Source: JAFGSI01 sp041287425
Lineage (GTDB): Bacteria; Chloroflexota; Anaerolineae; Anaerolineales; Villigracilaceae
NCBI GenBank assembly: GCA_041287425.1
Contig: JBEULG010000037.1
Coordinates: 1-64,000 of the forward strand
DNA length: 64,000 nt
Reading direction: 5' to 3'
Positions 11,609 through 20,147 of the stretch are shown here, one piece after another. The notes under the pieces are model-generated. The model had not been told where the DNA came from. It did not search any database and was given only the letters and a program-made list of their open reading frames with translations. The position numbers were made by a program, and so were the translations under genes. Each line of letters begins with the position of its first letter. The first letter of the stretch is position 1.

Positions 11609-13951
11609 ATGTCTGAACGCTGCAGCGCCAATATTCACATTACCGGCATCGTGCAGGGCGTCGGTTTCCGGCCGTTCGTTTACGGACTGGCTGACCGCTT
11701 CGGCCTGGACGGCTGGGTGCGCAACACCTCCGCCGGGGTGGATATCGAAGCCGAGGGCGAACGCGCCGCCCTCGAAGCGTTCATCGGCGCCCTGCAGCAG
11801 GAACTGCCGCCTCTGGCGCGCATTGACAGCCTCGAGGTCGCTTACAGCCCGCCGCAGGGACGGCGCGGCTTCGAAATCATCCACTCCGAGGTTGTGCCGG
11901 GCGCATTCCAGCCCATTTCACCGGATGTCTGCATCTGCGATGACTGCCTGCGCGAATTGTTCGATCCGGCCGACCGGCGCTACCGCTACCCTTTCATCAA
12001 TTGCACCAATTGCGGGCCGCGTTTTACCATCATCACCGACATTCCCTACGACCGCCCGAATACGACCATGGCGGCCTTTCCCATGTGCCCCGACTGCGCC
12101 GCCGAATACGAAAATCCGCTCGACCGGCGTTTCCATGCCCAACCGGTCGCCTGTCCGCTCTGCGGACCCCAGGTCTGGCTGGAGGCGGCCGGGGGGGGGC
12201 GGCTCGCTGCTGGCGATGACGCTATTCGCCAGGCGCGCCGCCTGTTGGCCGAAGGTCGCATCTTGGCGGTCAAGGGCCTGGGCGGTTTTCACCTGGCCTG
12301 CGACGCCCTCCAGCCGGCGGCCGTGGCTGAACTGCGCCGCCGCAAATTGCGCGTCGACAAGCCCTTTGCCCTGATGATGCCCGACCTGGCGACCGTCGAG
12401 AAACACTGCCTGGTCAGCCCGGCCGAACGCGCCCTGCTCGAATCGCGGCCGCGCCCCATCGTCCTGCTCGAACGGCGGCCCGACTCGCCGGTCGCCGTCG
12501 AGGTCGCCCCGGCGCAGCGCAGCCTGGGCGTCATGCTGCCCTACACCCCCCTGCATTACCTTCTCCTGGCCCAGGATGATGCCGGGGAGGAAGCGCCGTC
12601 CGTCCTGGTGATGACCTCGGGCAACCTGTCTGAGGAGCCGATTGCCACCGACAACGCCGAGGCGCGCCGCCGCCTGGCCTCCCTGGCCGACGCCTTCCTG
12701 ATGCACGACCGCGACATCCGCACCCGCTGTGATGACTCGGTGGTGCGGGTCTTTGATTTCCCCGCCCGCCAGACCGGCGTTGCTGCCCCTTCTTCCATCT
12801 ACCCTCTGCGCCGCTCGCGCGGCTACGCCCCCGATTCGATTCCCATCCCGCTCCAGGCGCCGCCCCTCCTGGCTTGCGGCCCGGAACTCAAGAACACCTT
12901 TTGCCTGACGCGCCAGCGCTACGCCTTCCTCAGCCATCACATCGGCGACATGGAAAACTACGAAACCTTGCAGTCGTTCGAGGATGGCATCCGGCACTTC
13001 GAGCATATCTTCCGGGTGCAGCCGCAGGCGCTGGCTCACGACCTGCACCCCGACTACCTGGCGACGCGCTACGCCCGCCAGCGGGCCGAACGGGAAAACC
13101 TGCCGCTCATCGGCGTCCAGCATCATCATGCCCACGTGGCCGCCTGCATGGCCGATAACGGCCTGAGCGGTGAGACGCCGGTCATCGGCCTGGCCTTCGA
13201 CGGCACCGGCTACGGCGCGGACGGTGCCATCTGGGGCGGCGAGTTCCTGATCGCCGATTACGCCACCTTCCGCCGCCCCATCCACCTGGCTTATTTTCCG
13301 CTCCCCGGCGGGGATGCTGCCATCCGGCGGCCGGCGCGCACCGCCCTGGCCCTGCTCTGGTCGCTGGGCATCGAGTGGGAGGAACATTTGCCGCCCTGCA
13401 CCGACTTGTGCGCCGAGGAACGCCTGGCCCTGCGCCTGCAACTGGAGCGCGGTCTCAACACCCTCCCGACCTCCAGCCTGGGCCGCTTGTTCGATGCTGC
13501 CGCTTCCCTGGCCGGGGTGCGCCAGCGCGTCAACTACGAGGCTCAGGCAGCCATCGAATTCGAAGCCGCTGCCGACCCGGCCGAGACGGGCGCCTATCCT
13601 TTCGATCTGGGCGGCGAGGTCCTCGATCCGCGACCGGCCGTCCTGGCCCTGCTGGCCGATTGCGCCGCCGGCCTCTCCCTGGCGGCAGTCTCGGCGCGCT
13701 TCCACAATGGCCTGGTGCAAGCCGTCCGCCAGGTTTGCGCCCGCCTGCGCGCCGAAACCGGCCTGACGGCGGTCGCCTTGAGCGGCGGTGTCTGGCAGAA
13801 CATGCTGCTCCTGCGGCAGACGGTCGCAGCCCTCGCCGCCGACGGCTTCACAATCTACGTTCACCGTCAGGTCCCGGCCAACGACGGCGGGGTATCCCTC
13901 GGCCAGGCGCTGGTTGCGGCGGCCCGTTTGCAGGCCGGGGAGGGGGCGTGA
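11609..13951 (+). CDS. hypF: Carbamoyltransferase HypF
   Basis: HypF makes the carbamoyl group that becomes the CN ligand of [NiFe]-hydrogenase. The 780-residue protein has all family modules. The N-terminal acylphosphatase domain includes GIVQGVGFRPFVY. Two zinc-finger repeats follow (CDDC...CTNC and CPDC...CPLC, about residues 105-190). A YrdC-like domain (KGLGGFHLACDA, residues about 195-390) precedes a Kae1-like carbamoyltransferase domain with HHHAHVAACM and AFDGTGYGADG. None of hypABCDE or hydrogenase structural genes is in the window, so the gene is separated from its usual partners here. The next gene overlaps its stop codon by 4 bp. The start follows the conserved N-terminus. Confidence 0.96.
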   Translation: MSERCSANIHITGIVQGVGFRPFVYGLADRFGLDGWVRNTSAGVDIEAEGERAALEAFIGALQQELPPLARIDSLEVAYSPPQGRRGFEIIHSEVVPGAFQPISPDVCICDDCLRELFDPADRRYRYPFINCTNCGPRFTIITDIPYDRPNTTMAAFPMCPDCAAEYENPLDRRFHAQPVACPLCGPQVWLEAAGGGRLAAGDDAIRQARRLLAEGRILAVKGLGGFHLACDALQPAAVAELRRRKLRVDKPFALMMPDLATVEKHCLVSPAERALLESRPRPIVLLERRPDSPVAVEVAPAQRSLGVMLPYTPLHYLLLAQDDAGEEAPSVLVMTSGNLSEEPIATDNAEARRRLASLADAFLMHDRDIRTRCDDSVVRVFDFPARQTGVAAPSSIYPLRRSRGYAPDSIPIPLQAPPLLACGPELKNTFCLTRQRYAFLSHHIGDMENYETLQSFEDGIRHFEHIFRVQPQALAHDLHPDYLATRYARQRAERENLPLIGVQHHHAHVAACMADNGLSGETPVIGLAFDGTGYGADGAIWGGEFLIADYATFRRPIHLAYFPLPGGDAAIRRPARTALALLWSLGIEWEEHLPPCTDLCAEERLALRLQLERGLNTLPTSSLGRLFDAAASLAGVRQRVNYEAQAAIEFEAAADPAETGAYPFDLGGEVLDPRPAVLALLADCAAGLSLAAVSARFHNGLVQAVRQVCARLRAETGLTAVALSGGVWQNMLLLRQTVAALAADGFTIYVHRQVPANDGGVSLGQALVAAARLQAGEGA

Positions 13952-14967
13952 GAAAGGCAGATTGGCTCTGGTTTGGAATCGCAGCCGGGGCCTTCGTCCT
14001 CATCCTGGCGATGGTGATCGGGGCGCTCGCCATCCACCGCGCCCGCCAGGCGCCTCCCGCTGCGGCTCCTTCGGCGAGCCTTTCCCCTGCCCTTGCCCCA
14101 ACCGATACCCCCCTCCTGTTCGAAACGCCGACCTCCTCGCCGACTCCCCCCGCTGCAGGCGCGCCGCCCGGCCGCATCGTCTACACCTGCCAGTTGGCCG
14201 GCGACCAGATTTGCATCATGAACGCCGACGGCTCCGGCATGCGCCAGTTGACCTTCGACAACGTCCGCCACTGGTTTCCCTCTCTCGCTCCCGATGGGCG
14301 CAGTGTGGTCTATTCGGCCTACCGCATGGATAACGTCTATGAAATTTACGAACTCGACCTGGCCTCCGGCCTCGTCACCCGCCTGACCGACCAGTTGGGC
14401 GTCTTGAAGGCCCCGGAAATCTCGCCGGACGGCCGTTGGATCGTCTTCGGCAACGGCGACGTCAGCGGAGGGGAGAGCATCTGGATCATGGAGCGCGACG
14501 GCAGCAATCCGCGCCGACTCTACGCTCCCGGCTGGGACCCCACCTGGTCGCCGGATGGCGAGCGCATCCTGTTCGCCTCGCTGGCCGCCGATGGCAGCAT
14601 CCAGTTATTCATCATCGGACGCGATGGCAGCGGCTTGGTCCAGGCCAGCCGCATCAGCGGCATGCGCGGCCGCAGCGACTGGTCGCCCGACGGCTTCACC
14701 CTGGCGACTTATGCCGGCGAGCGCTGGCAGCGCGAAATCTATTTCATGAACACCGATGGCTCCAACCTGCGGGCGGTCACCGACGGCGGCGACAACCTGG
14801 CTCCCAGTTTTTCGCCGGATGGCGAGTGGGTGGCCTTCATGTCCTACCGCGACCACTATCAGGATGTGTTGGGCTGTGAAATCTATGTCATGCGAATCCG
14901 TGACTCGTACGTTCTGCGATTGACGTATAATGAATATTGTGACTGGCAACCCCGCTGGGGTCCCTGA
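13948..14967 (+). CDS. Membrane-anchored TolB-like beta-propeller protein
   Basis: This 339-residue protein starts at GTG 13948, overlapping the hypF stop (GTGA), with a GGGAGGGG ribosome site. A signal anchor spans about residues 8-28, followed by a Pro/Ala/Thr-rich stalk. The rest is a six-bladed beta-propeller of WD40-like/TolB repeats: repeated SPDG and DGS units (APDGRSVVYSAYR, SPDGRWIVFG, SPDGERILFAS, SPDGFTLAT, SPDGEWVAF), each followed by D-G-S-N turns. Such proteins bind peptides or glycans on the cell surface. No Tol system is nearby, so the TolB name describes the fold only. A REC-HD-GYP gene follows 11 bp later. Confidence 0.9.
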   Translation: MRKADWLWFGIAAGAFVLILAMVIGALAIHRARQAPPAAAPSASLSPALAPTDTPLLFETPTSSPTPPAAGAPPGRIVYTCQLAGDQICIMNADGSGMRQLTFDNVRHWFPSLAPDGRSVVYSAYRMDNVYEIYELDLASGLVTRLTDQLGVLKAPEISPDGRWIVFGNGDVSGGESIWIMERDGSNPRRLYAPGWDPTWSPDGERILFASLAADGSIQLFIIGRDGSGLVQASRISGMRGRSDWSPDGFTLATYAGERWQREIYFMNTDGSNLRAVTDGGDNLAPSFSPDGEWVAFMSYRDHYQDVLGCEIYVMRIRDSYVLRLTYNEYCDWQPRWGP

Positions 14968-14978
14968 GAGGTCGAACC

Positions 14979-15929
14979 GTGACGAAAATCCTCGTCGTAG
15001 AGGATGACGCCTTCCTGCTGGAGGTGATGTGTAATATTTTGGAATCGGAGGGGTATGAAGCGATTCCGGCTACCAACGGGAAGATAGCCCTCGACCTGTT
15101 CGTTGCCGTCAAACCCGATTTGGTCGTTTCCGACATCATGATGCCCGAAATGGACGGCTTCGAACTGCTCGAGGCGGTGCGTGCCATCCCGGTTGGCATC
15201 ACCGTCCCCTTTTTGTTTCTCAGCGCCCGCACCGAGCGCGCCGACCTCAGCCGGGCGCGCACCCTGGGGGTGGATGACTACCTCTTCAAACCGTTTGACG
15301 CTCCCGAATTGGTCAATGCCGTCCGCGCCCGCCTCGACCGCCGCCGCCTGGTCGAACTGTTCGACACGCGCACTGCCCACCTCCAGACCGTGACGATGCT
15401 GGCGAATGTCATCGAGACCCGCGATCCCTACACCGCCGGGCACATCGACCGCGTCCGCCGGATGGCCATCAACCTGGCCTTTGCCCTGCAATGGGGCCCG
15501 GAAGATATAGCCATTCTGGAATTCGGCGCCTTGCTGCATGACATCGGCAAGATTATCGTCCCGCGCCATGTCCTGACCAAGACCGGGCCGCTCAATTCGG
15601 ACGAGTGGAAATTGATGCGTCAGCACCCGCAGGCGGGCGCAAAGATGCTCGAGGGCGTGGACCATCTGCGGGCGGCCATCCCTTATATTTTGTACCATCA
15701 TGAATGCTGGGACGGCAGCGGCTATCCGTATGGGCTCAAAGGGGAAAACATCCCGCGCGAAGGCCGCCTGCTGGCCATTGTGGATGCCTTCGACGCCATG
15801 ACCAGTGACCGCCCTTACCATGCCGGTCTGAGCGCCGAGGAGGCCATGACCGAATTGCGCCGCAGCAGCGGCGTGTACTTCGATCCGGAGATGGTCAAGG
15901 CTTTCATCAGGGGTTTTCGCGGCGATTGA
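14979..15929 (+). CDS. Response regulator with HD-GYP phosphodiesterase output
   Basis: This 316-residue protein has a REC domain (residues 1-120; VVEDD pocket, phospho-Asp in VVSDIMMPEMDG, Lys in LFKPF) and an HD-GYP domain (about residues 130-316). The HD-GYP domain includes LLHDIGKI, HHECWDGSGYPYGLKGENIP and DAFDAMTSDRPY. HD-GYP enzymes hydrolyse cyclic di-GMP; all metal-ligand motifs look intact, so catalysis is expected. It starts at GTG 14979 with GAGAGG upstream and lies 11 bp after the TolB-like gene. No cognate kinase is adjacent. A second HD-GYP and a GGDEF protein are encoded near 47.7-51.6 kb. Confidence 0.94.
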   Translation: MTKILVVEDDAFLLEVMCNILESEGYEAIPATNGKIALDLFVAVKPDLVVSDIMMPEMDGFELLEAVRAIPVGITVPFLFLSARTERADLSRARTLGVDDYLFKPFDAPELVNAVRARLDRRRLVELFDTRTAHLQTVTMLANVIETRDPYTAGHIDRVRRMAINLAFALQWGPEDIAILEFGALLHDIGKIIVPRHVLTKTGPLNSDEWKLMRQHPQAGAKMLEGVDHLRAAIPYILYHHECWDGSGYPYGLKGENIPREGRLLAIVDAFDAMTSDRPYHAGLSAEEAMTELRRSSGVYFDPEMVKAFIRGFRGD

Positions 15930-15994
15930 GCCGCTTTCTTGGCGTTTTCCCCTTCTTCCCTATCGGCCTTTGGGCGTGAGACTTGAGCATTTGC

Positions 15995-16453
15995 TCAGCG
16001 AACGCGCCGCAGCGTGCGCTCGATTTCGCGTTCGGCGTCGCGGCGGGCGATTTCCTGGCGCTTGTCGTGCAGTTTTTTCCCTCGCGCCAGAGCGATTTCC
16101 ACTTTGGCGCGCCCCTGTTTCAGGTAGATTCGGGTGGGCACGATGGTCACGCCTTTCTGGCGCACCGCTTCGAAAAGTTCGCGGATTTCCTTCTTGTGCA
16201 GCAGCAGGCGGCGCGGCCGGCGCGGGTCGTGGTTGAAGCGGCTGGCCTGCGAATAGGGAGCGATGTGGGCATCCACCAGCCAGGCCTGGCCGTCTTCGAC
16301 GCGCACATACGCCTCGGCCAGGCTCACCTGCCCGGCGCGAATCGATTTGATTTCGCTCCCTTGCAGGGCCAGGCCGGCCTCGAAGTGTTCGAGCAGGAAA
16401 TACTCGAAGCGTGCTTTCCGGTTGGTGGCAACTACTTTGACATTCTCGGACAT
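15995..16453 (-). CDS. smpB: SsrA-binding protein SmpB
   Basis: SmpB binds tmRNA and delivers it to stalled ribosomes in trans-translation. The 152-residue length and motifs match the family: N-terminal NRKARFEYFLLEHFEAGLAL, GSEIKSIRAGQVSLAEAYV, LHKKEI, and the basic C-terminal tail KKLHDKRQEIARRDAEREI, which becomes helical in the mRNA channel. No ssrA gene was recognised in the flanks. A TACAAT -10 candidate lies 16 nt upstream of ATG 16453. I see no Shine-Dalgarno site. Confidence 0.97.
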   Translation of the reverse strand: MSENVKVVATNRKARFEYFLLEHFEAGLALQGSEIKSIRAGQVSLAEAYVRVEDGQAWLVDAHIAPYSQASRFNHDPRRPRRLLLHKKEIRELFEAVRQKGVTIVPTRIYLKQGRAKVEIALARGKKLHDKRQEIARRDAEREIERTLRRVR

Positions 16454-16493
16454 CGTTTTCAGGAGACCGATTGTAACACGGGAACGGCCGCCC

Positions 16494-17726
16494 TCAGCCC
16501 CACTTGAGGATGACCACTCCCGCCAACAGGCGCAGCAGACCGAAGATCAGCAGCGCCGCGCTCAGGCCGATCCACCCGCCGATGGCCGAACCGGCCAGCG
16601 AGCCTCCCAGCACGCAGGCGTTGACCACGATGTTGTACCAGGCCAGGTGCGCCGGCCGGTCGTGAGCAGGGACGCGTTCCAGCAAATAATTCGGCTGGGC
16701 GCCGCCCACCACCGACCAGACCATGCCGCCAATCGTTTGCAGAAAATAATAGGGCAGTGCCGAATGCGAAAGCGCCAGAATGACGGGGTAGAGGCTCATC
16801 GCCATCACCCCCCAGGCGGTCAAACGGTGATGCCCGCAGCGGCGGCTCAGCCGCGCCAGTTGGGTCGAACCGAGCAGAACGGTCAGGTAGAAGAGCGCCG
16901 TGCCCAGTCCGATCTGCGAATCGGCCAGCCGCAGCACATTGACCGTGTAGAGCGGGAAGAGCGGAATCGCCAGATATTGGGCCAGGTGAAAGACCAGCAA
17001 CACCAGCAAGACCCGTCCAAACGGCGACTTCCAAATATCCAGCCGCAGGGTCTGGAGCAGACCTCCCCGGCCGGCGGCGGCCTCAACCGCCCTGCCAGCG
17101 ACTTCCAGCGGCCGGATGAAATAGAGATGGTAACTGCTCATCAACGCTCCCACCGCCCCGATGCCGAACAGCACCTGGTAACCGGTTGGAAAAGGGAGAT
17201 GGTCGAGCAGGTAGCCCGATCCCAGCGAGGAGGCCATGAAAGTGATCGAAAAGACCACGTTGCGAATGCCGGCCACGTGCGCCCGCCACTCCTCTGGAAC
17301 CGCACTGGCGAACAGGGCGTTGAAGCCCACCCCCAACGGGACAGCCGGAATGCCCATCAGAAAGGCCATGAGAATCAGTGCCCAGATTTGTCCCTGCGGC
17401 CCGAACAACCAGGGCAGTGGAATCCATAAAAAATAGAACAGCCGATAGGCGATCGAGGTCCAGAACACCACCTGCCCGACCTCGCGCCGTTCCAGCCAGC
17501 GGGCGGTGGGCAGGGCGATCAACAGGCTGATGACTGCGCCCATCGAACCCAGCAGGCCGATCTGGAAAGCGCTGGCGCCCAGCCGGGCGACGTAAATGGT
17601 CAGGAAGTTGGCGGCGCTGCCGCTCAAAACTCCAAACCAGCCGATATCCCAATAGAAATGGCCGAAATTGGAACGGTATTGCGGCGGTACCCCTGCCTGG
17701 AGCGGTAAACGACGGAGGCTTGACAC
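16494..17726 (-). CDS. Major facilitator superfamily transporter
   Basis: This 410-residue protein has about 12 hydrophobic segments in two halves joined by a loop near residues 195-215, typical of MFS. The TM2-TM3 loop motif reads LPTARWLERREVGQV, a weak version of the MFS signature. Substrate cannot be told. The likely start is GTG 17726: it lies 6 nt after TATAAT on the minus strand, and the residues encoded upstream of it come from the promoter itself. It is divergent from the esterase at 17779, and the two -10 boxes overlap. smpB follows 40 bp downstream in the same direction and may be co-transcribed. Confidence 0.85.
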   Translation of the reverse strand: MSSLRRLPLQAGVPPQYRSNFGHFYWDIGWFGVLSGSAANFLTIYVARLGASAFQIGLLGSMGAVISLLIALPTARWLERREVGQVVFWTSIAYRLFYFLWIPLPWLFGPQGQIWALILMAFLMGIPAVPLGVGFNALFASAVPEEWRAHVAGIRNVVFSITFMASSLGSGYLLDHLPFPTGYQVLFGIGAVGALMSSYHLYFIRPLEVAGRAVEAAAGRGGLLQTLRLDIWKSPFGRVLLVLLVFHLAQYLAIPLFPLYTVNVLRLADSQIGLGTALFYLTVLLGSTQLARLSRRCGHHRLTAWGVMAMSLYPVILALSHSALPYYFLQTIGGMVWSVVGGAQPNYLLERVPAHDRPAHLAWYNIVVNACVLGGSLAGSAIGGWIGLSAALLIFGLLRLLAGVVILKWG

Positions 17727-17732
17727 AAGCCG

Positions 17733-17740
17733 ATTATAAT
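17733..17740. promoter_or_regulatory. Overlapping divergent -10 boxes (ATTATAAT)
   Basis: The palindrome ATTATAAT holds TATAAT on both strands: minus at 17733-17738, 6 nt from the MFS GTG, and plus at 17735-17740, 38 nt before the esterase ATG. RNA polymerase cannot occupy both at once, so the two genes may be reciprocally expressed. A TTGACA at 17720-17725 is only 9 bp from the plus -10, too close to act as its -35. Confidence 0.5.
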
Positions 17741-17778
17741 CAACCTGTCTGCAAATTGGTTGAGTCAAGGAGCCAAAA

Positions 17779-18753
17779 ATGTACTTCGACATGCCGCTCG
17801 AACAACTCGAAACCTATCGGCCGCCCAGGCAGGAACCGGCCGACTTCGATTCCTTTTGGACTGCAACGCTGGAGGCGGCGCGGCGTTTTCCGCTTGAAGC
17901 CCGTTTCGAGCCGCTCGCAACCGGCCTGGCCCTGTTCGATGTGTTCGACTTGACCTACCGCGGCTACGGCGGTCAGCCGATCAAGGGCTGGTTCCTCTTG
18001 CCGCGCCGGCGGGACGCAAAACTCGCCTGCGTGGTGGAATACATCGGTTATGGCGGCGGCCGCGGCCTACCCTACGACTGGCTGTTGTGGCCCTCGGCGG
18101 GATACGCGCATCTGGTGATGGATACGCGCGGCCAGGGCAGCGCCTGGCGCCCCGGCGACACCCCCGACCCCGAACCGGACGGGAGCAACCCGCATTACCC
18201 AGGCTTCATGACCCGCGGTGTGCTCGACCCGCAGACCTACTATTACCGGCGGGTTTTCACCGACGCCGTGCGGGCGGTCGAGGCGGCGCGCGCCCATCCG
18301 GCGGTGGAGGCAGGCCGCATCGTCGTCAACGGTGGCAGCCAGGGCGGCGGCATCGCCCTGGCGGTCGCCGGCCTTGTCCCCGACCTGGCGGCTGCCCTGG
18401 TCGACGTCCCCTTCCTGTGTCATATGCGCCGCGCCACCGAAATCGTGGACAGCGACCCCTACGGCGAGATTGCCCGCTACTGCAAGGTCCACCGCGACAA
18501 GATCGAGGCGGTCTTCCGCACCCTGGCGTATTTCGACGGCCTCAATTTCGCCGCCCGCGCCAGCGCCCCGGCCCTGTTCTCGGTCGGTTTGATGGACGAG
18601 ATTTGCCCGCCCTCGACGGTCTTTGCTGCCTACAACCATTACGCCGGGCCGAAGGACATCCGAGTCTGGCCCTACAATCATCATGAAGGCGGTGAAACAT
18701 TCCAGAGCGCCGAAAAAGTACGTTTTCTGAGCCGCCTCTTTGGGCGCGATTGA
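17779..18753 (+). CDS. Acetyl xylan esterase / cephalosporin-C deacetylase family (CE7)
   Basis: This 324-residue alpha/beta hydrolase belongs to the AXE1 (CE7) family, which deacetylates xylo-oligosaccharides and cephalosporin C in the cytoplasm. It has the family N-terminus (PADFDSFW), the RGYGG loop, DTRGQG, the nucleophile Ser187 in GGSQGG, Asp273 in MDEICPPSTVFAAYN and His301/302 near the end. Length matches the family. An AAGGAG ribosome site precedes ATG 17779. It is followed by a hairpin terminator. No signal peptide is present, so it would act on imported, short acetylated sugars; the divergent MFS transporter is a possible partner, but this is only context. Confidence 0.93.
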   Translation: MYFDMPLEQLETYRPPRQEPADFDSFWTATLEAARRFPLEARFEPLATGLALFDVFDLTYRGYGGQPIKGWFLLPRRRDAKLACVVEYIGYGGGRGLPYDWLLWPSAGYAHLVMDTRGQGSAWRPGDTPDPEPDGSNPHYPGFMTRGVLDPQTYYYRRVFTDAVRAVEAARAHPAVEAGRIVVNGGSQGGGIALAVAGLVPDLAAALVDVPFLCHMRRATEIVDSDPYGEIARYCKVHRDKIEAVFRTLAYFDGLNFAARASAPALFSVGLMDEICPPSTVFAAYNHYAGPKDIRVWPYNHHEGGETFQSAEKVRFLSRLFGRD

Positions 18754-18786
18754 AGGGGCTTTGCCCTAAAACTCCGCTCTCTGCCA

Positions 18787-18830
18787 GACCAGGAAGACAT
18801 CCGCCTCTCTCCTGGTCGTTTGTATTTTCT
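18787..18830 (+). terminator. Hairpin terminator after CE7 esterase gene
   Basis: GACCAGGA (18787-18794) pairs perfectly with TCCTGGTC (18810-18817), followed by an interrupted T-rich stretch. The loop is 15 nt and the U-run is broken, so efficiency is uncertain. Confidence 0.55.
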
Positions 18831-18922
18831 ATCACAGTTGGTACTTTTGGCGCGGATGTGTTTTGTGGAAACAGGTGATAAACTAAATTTGATATAAGCA
18901 GTCCAAAAAAAAAGGAAACCAT

Positions 18923-20068
18923 ATGAAACCCAAAATTTTCTCCCCCTTCTTCGTTTTGGCTGTACTGGTCCTGATGGTCGGTCTGGGGTGCAACCTGGCC
19001 GTCAATATGACCGAGTCTGCGCCGCAGGTCAATCCGCCGGCGGCAAGCGCCACCAATACCATCGCCCCCCCGCCCCCCGCCCCGCCGACGGCCACCTCGA
19101 CGCCGACGCTTGTAGGCCCCGCTCCCAATCCGAATCCCAACCCCAACCCTAACCCCAACCCTCCTGCGCCTTCGGGCGGTGCGCTGGATTACTCGCTGAC
19201 CCCGAATTACGGCTCGCAGTCGCTCAGCGCCGGCTTTGTCCCTGACCCGTTCGAGGTGGCGATCACCAGCGGCGGTTCGGTCAATGCTTCCTATTTGGGC
19301 GGGGGCTGCAACGGCTACGCCACCAGCGCCCCCGATTTTAGCCTCAACTGGAGCGGCAACTCGGCCCGCTTGCGCATCATGTTCGTCGCTTCCACCGCCG
19401 GACAGGATACCACGCTGATCATCAATGCTCCGAACGGCTCTTGGGTTTGCAACGACGATTCGTCTGGCACGGTCAACCCGATGGTCGAATTTACCAACCC
19501 GCAACAGGGGCGGTATGACATCTGGGTTGGCAGTTACCAGTCGGGGCAGTATATCGGCGGCACGCTGCGCATCACCGAACTCGACCTGACACCCGCCTCA
19601 GGCGGCGTTCCCAATCCGAATCCCAATCCCAATCCTCCTGCGCCGTCTGGCGGCACGCTGGATTACTCCCTGACTCCCAACTATGGCTCGCAGAGTTTGA
19701 GCGCCGGTTTCACCCCCGATCCCTTCCAGGTCAATGTCACCAGCGGCGGGTCAGTGAACGTCTCTTACCTGGGCGGAGGCTGTGTGGGCTATGCCACCAG
19801 CGCCCCCGATTTTCGCCTGAACTGGAGCGGCAACTCGAGCCGCTTGCGCATCATGTTCGTCGCCGCTACAGCCGGTCAGGATACGGCACTGGTGGTCAAC
19901 ACCGCCAATGCGACCTGGCTGTGCAATGACGATTACGGCGGCGTGAACCCGATGGTCGAAATCAACAACCCATCTCCCGGTCAATACGACATCTGGGTGG
20001 CCAGTTACCAGTCGGGGCAATATGTCAGCGGTACGCTGAAGATTACCGAATTGAGTCTCACGCCTTGA
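18923..20068 (+). CDS. Lipoprotein with Pro-Asn stalks and two duplicated beta-type domains
   Basis: This 381-residue secreted lipoprotein has a signal peptide at residues 1-22 and a lipobox ending at Cys23 (MVGLGC). A Pro/Thr region and a Pro-Asn repeat stalk (about residues 66-80) lead to domain 1 (about 81-224). A second Pro-Asn linker (230-238) leads to domain 2 (about 239-381). The two domains are close copies (LDYSLTPNYGSQSLSAGF, YLGGGC, GYATSAPDF, LNWSGNS, RLRIMFVA, YDIWV, SYQSGQY). They resemble pre-peptidase C-terminal (PPC-like) beta-sandwich domains, which often bind surfaces or glycans. Each has two conserved Cys, so a disulfide is possible. No catalytic domain is present. An AAAGGAAA ribosome site precedes ATG 18923. 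Confidence 0.88.
   Translation: MKPKIFSPFFVLAVLVLMVGLGCNLAVNMTESAPQVNPPAASATNTIAPPPPAPPTATSTPTLVGPAPNPNPNPNPNPNPPAPSGGALDYSLTPNYGSQSLSAGFVPDPFEVAITSGGSVNASYLGGGCNGYATSAPDFSLNWSGNSARLRIMFVASTAGQDTTLIINAPNGSWVCNDDSSGTVNPMVEFTNPQQGRYDIWVGSYQSGQYIGGTLRITELDLTPASGGVPNPNPNPNPPAPSGGTLDYSLTPNYGSQSLSAGFTPDPFQVNVTSGGSVNVSYLGGGCVGYATSAPDFRLNWSGNSSRLRIMFVAATAGQDTALVVNTANATWLCNDDYGGVNPMVEINNPSPGQYDIWVASYQSGQYVSGTLKITELSLTP
19163..20065 (+). repeat. Tandem duplication of a ~430-bp domain-coding unit
   Basis: The unit encoding residues about 81-224 (from 19163) is repeated from about 19637 to 20065, separated by a Pro-Asn linker. Long stretches match at the DNA level around GGCTCGCAG, GCCACCAGCGCCCCCGATTTT and the CAGTTACCAGTCGGGGCA block. 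This suggests a recent or homogenised duplication. Confidence 0.8.
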
Positions 20069-20086
20069 GTCCGGGTGCCCAAAAGG

Positions 20087-20126
20087 AAAAAGACCGGTCC
20101 ATCTTCCAGGATGGGCCGGTCTTTTG
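20087..20126. terminator. Strong bidirectional intrinsic terminator
   Basis: AAAAGACCGGTCCATC pairs with GATGGGCCGGTCTTTT (one G-U pair) around a 6-nt loop TTCCAG. A-rich and T-rich flanks allow termination in either direction. It ends the duplicated-domain lipoprotein gene. Confidence 0.9.
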
Positions 20127-20134
20127 AGGTGTGG

Positions 20135-20140
20135 CATAAT
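20135..20140 (+). promoter_or_regulatory. -10 box of class V aminotransferase gene, leaderless spacing
   Basis: CATAAT preceded by TGG (extended -10 pattern) ends 7 nt before ATG 20148. No ribosome site lies between. Confidence 0.5.
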
Positions 20141-20147
20141 CCAACCC

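Noticed and set aside
11918..13864. A 648-codon open frame antisense to hypF
   Set aside because: High GC leaves the opposite strand open by chance. The hypF frame has all family motifs, and the antisense product has none and no start signals. The same applies to a 719-codon frame antisense to ftsK (57145-59304) and a 765-codon frame antisense to the 7TM kinase (38161-40458).
17720..17740. TTGACA plus TATAAT as a standard promoter for the esterase gene
   Set aside because: The spacer is only 9 bp; sigma-70 needs about 15-19. TTGACA also overlaps the start codon of the divergent MFS gene.
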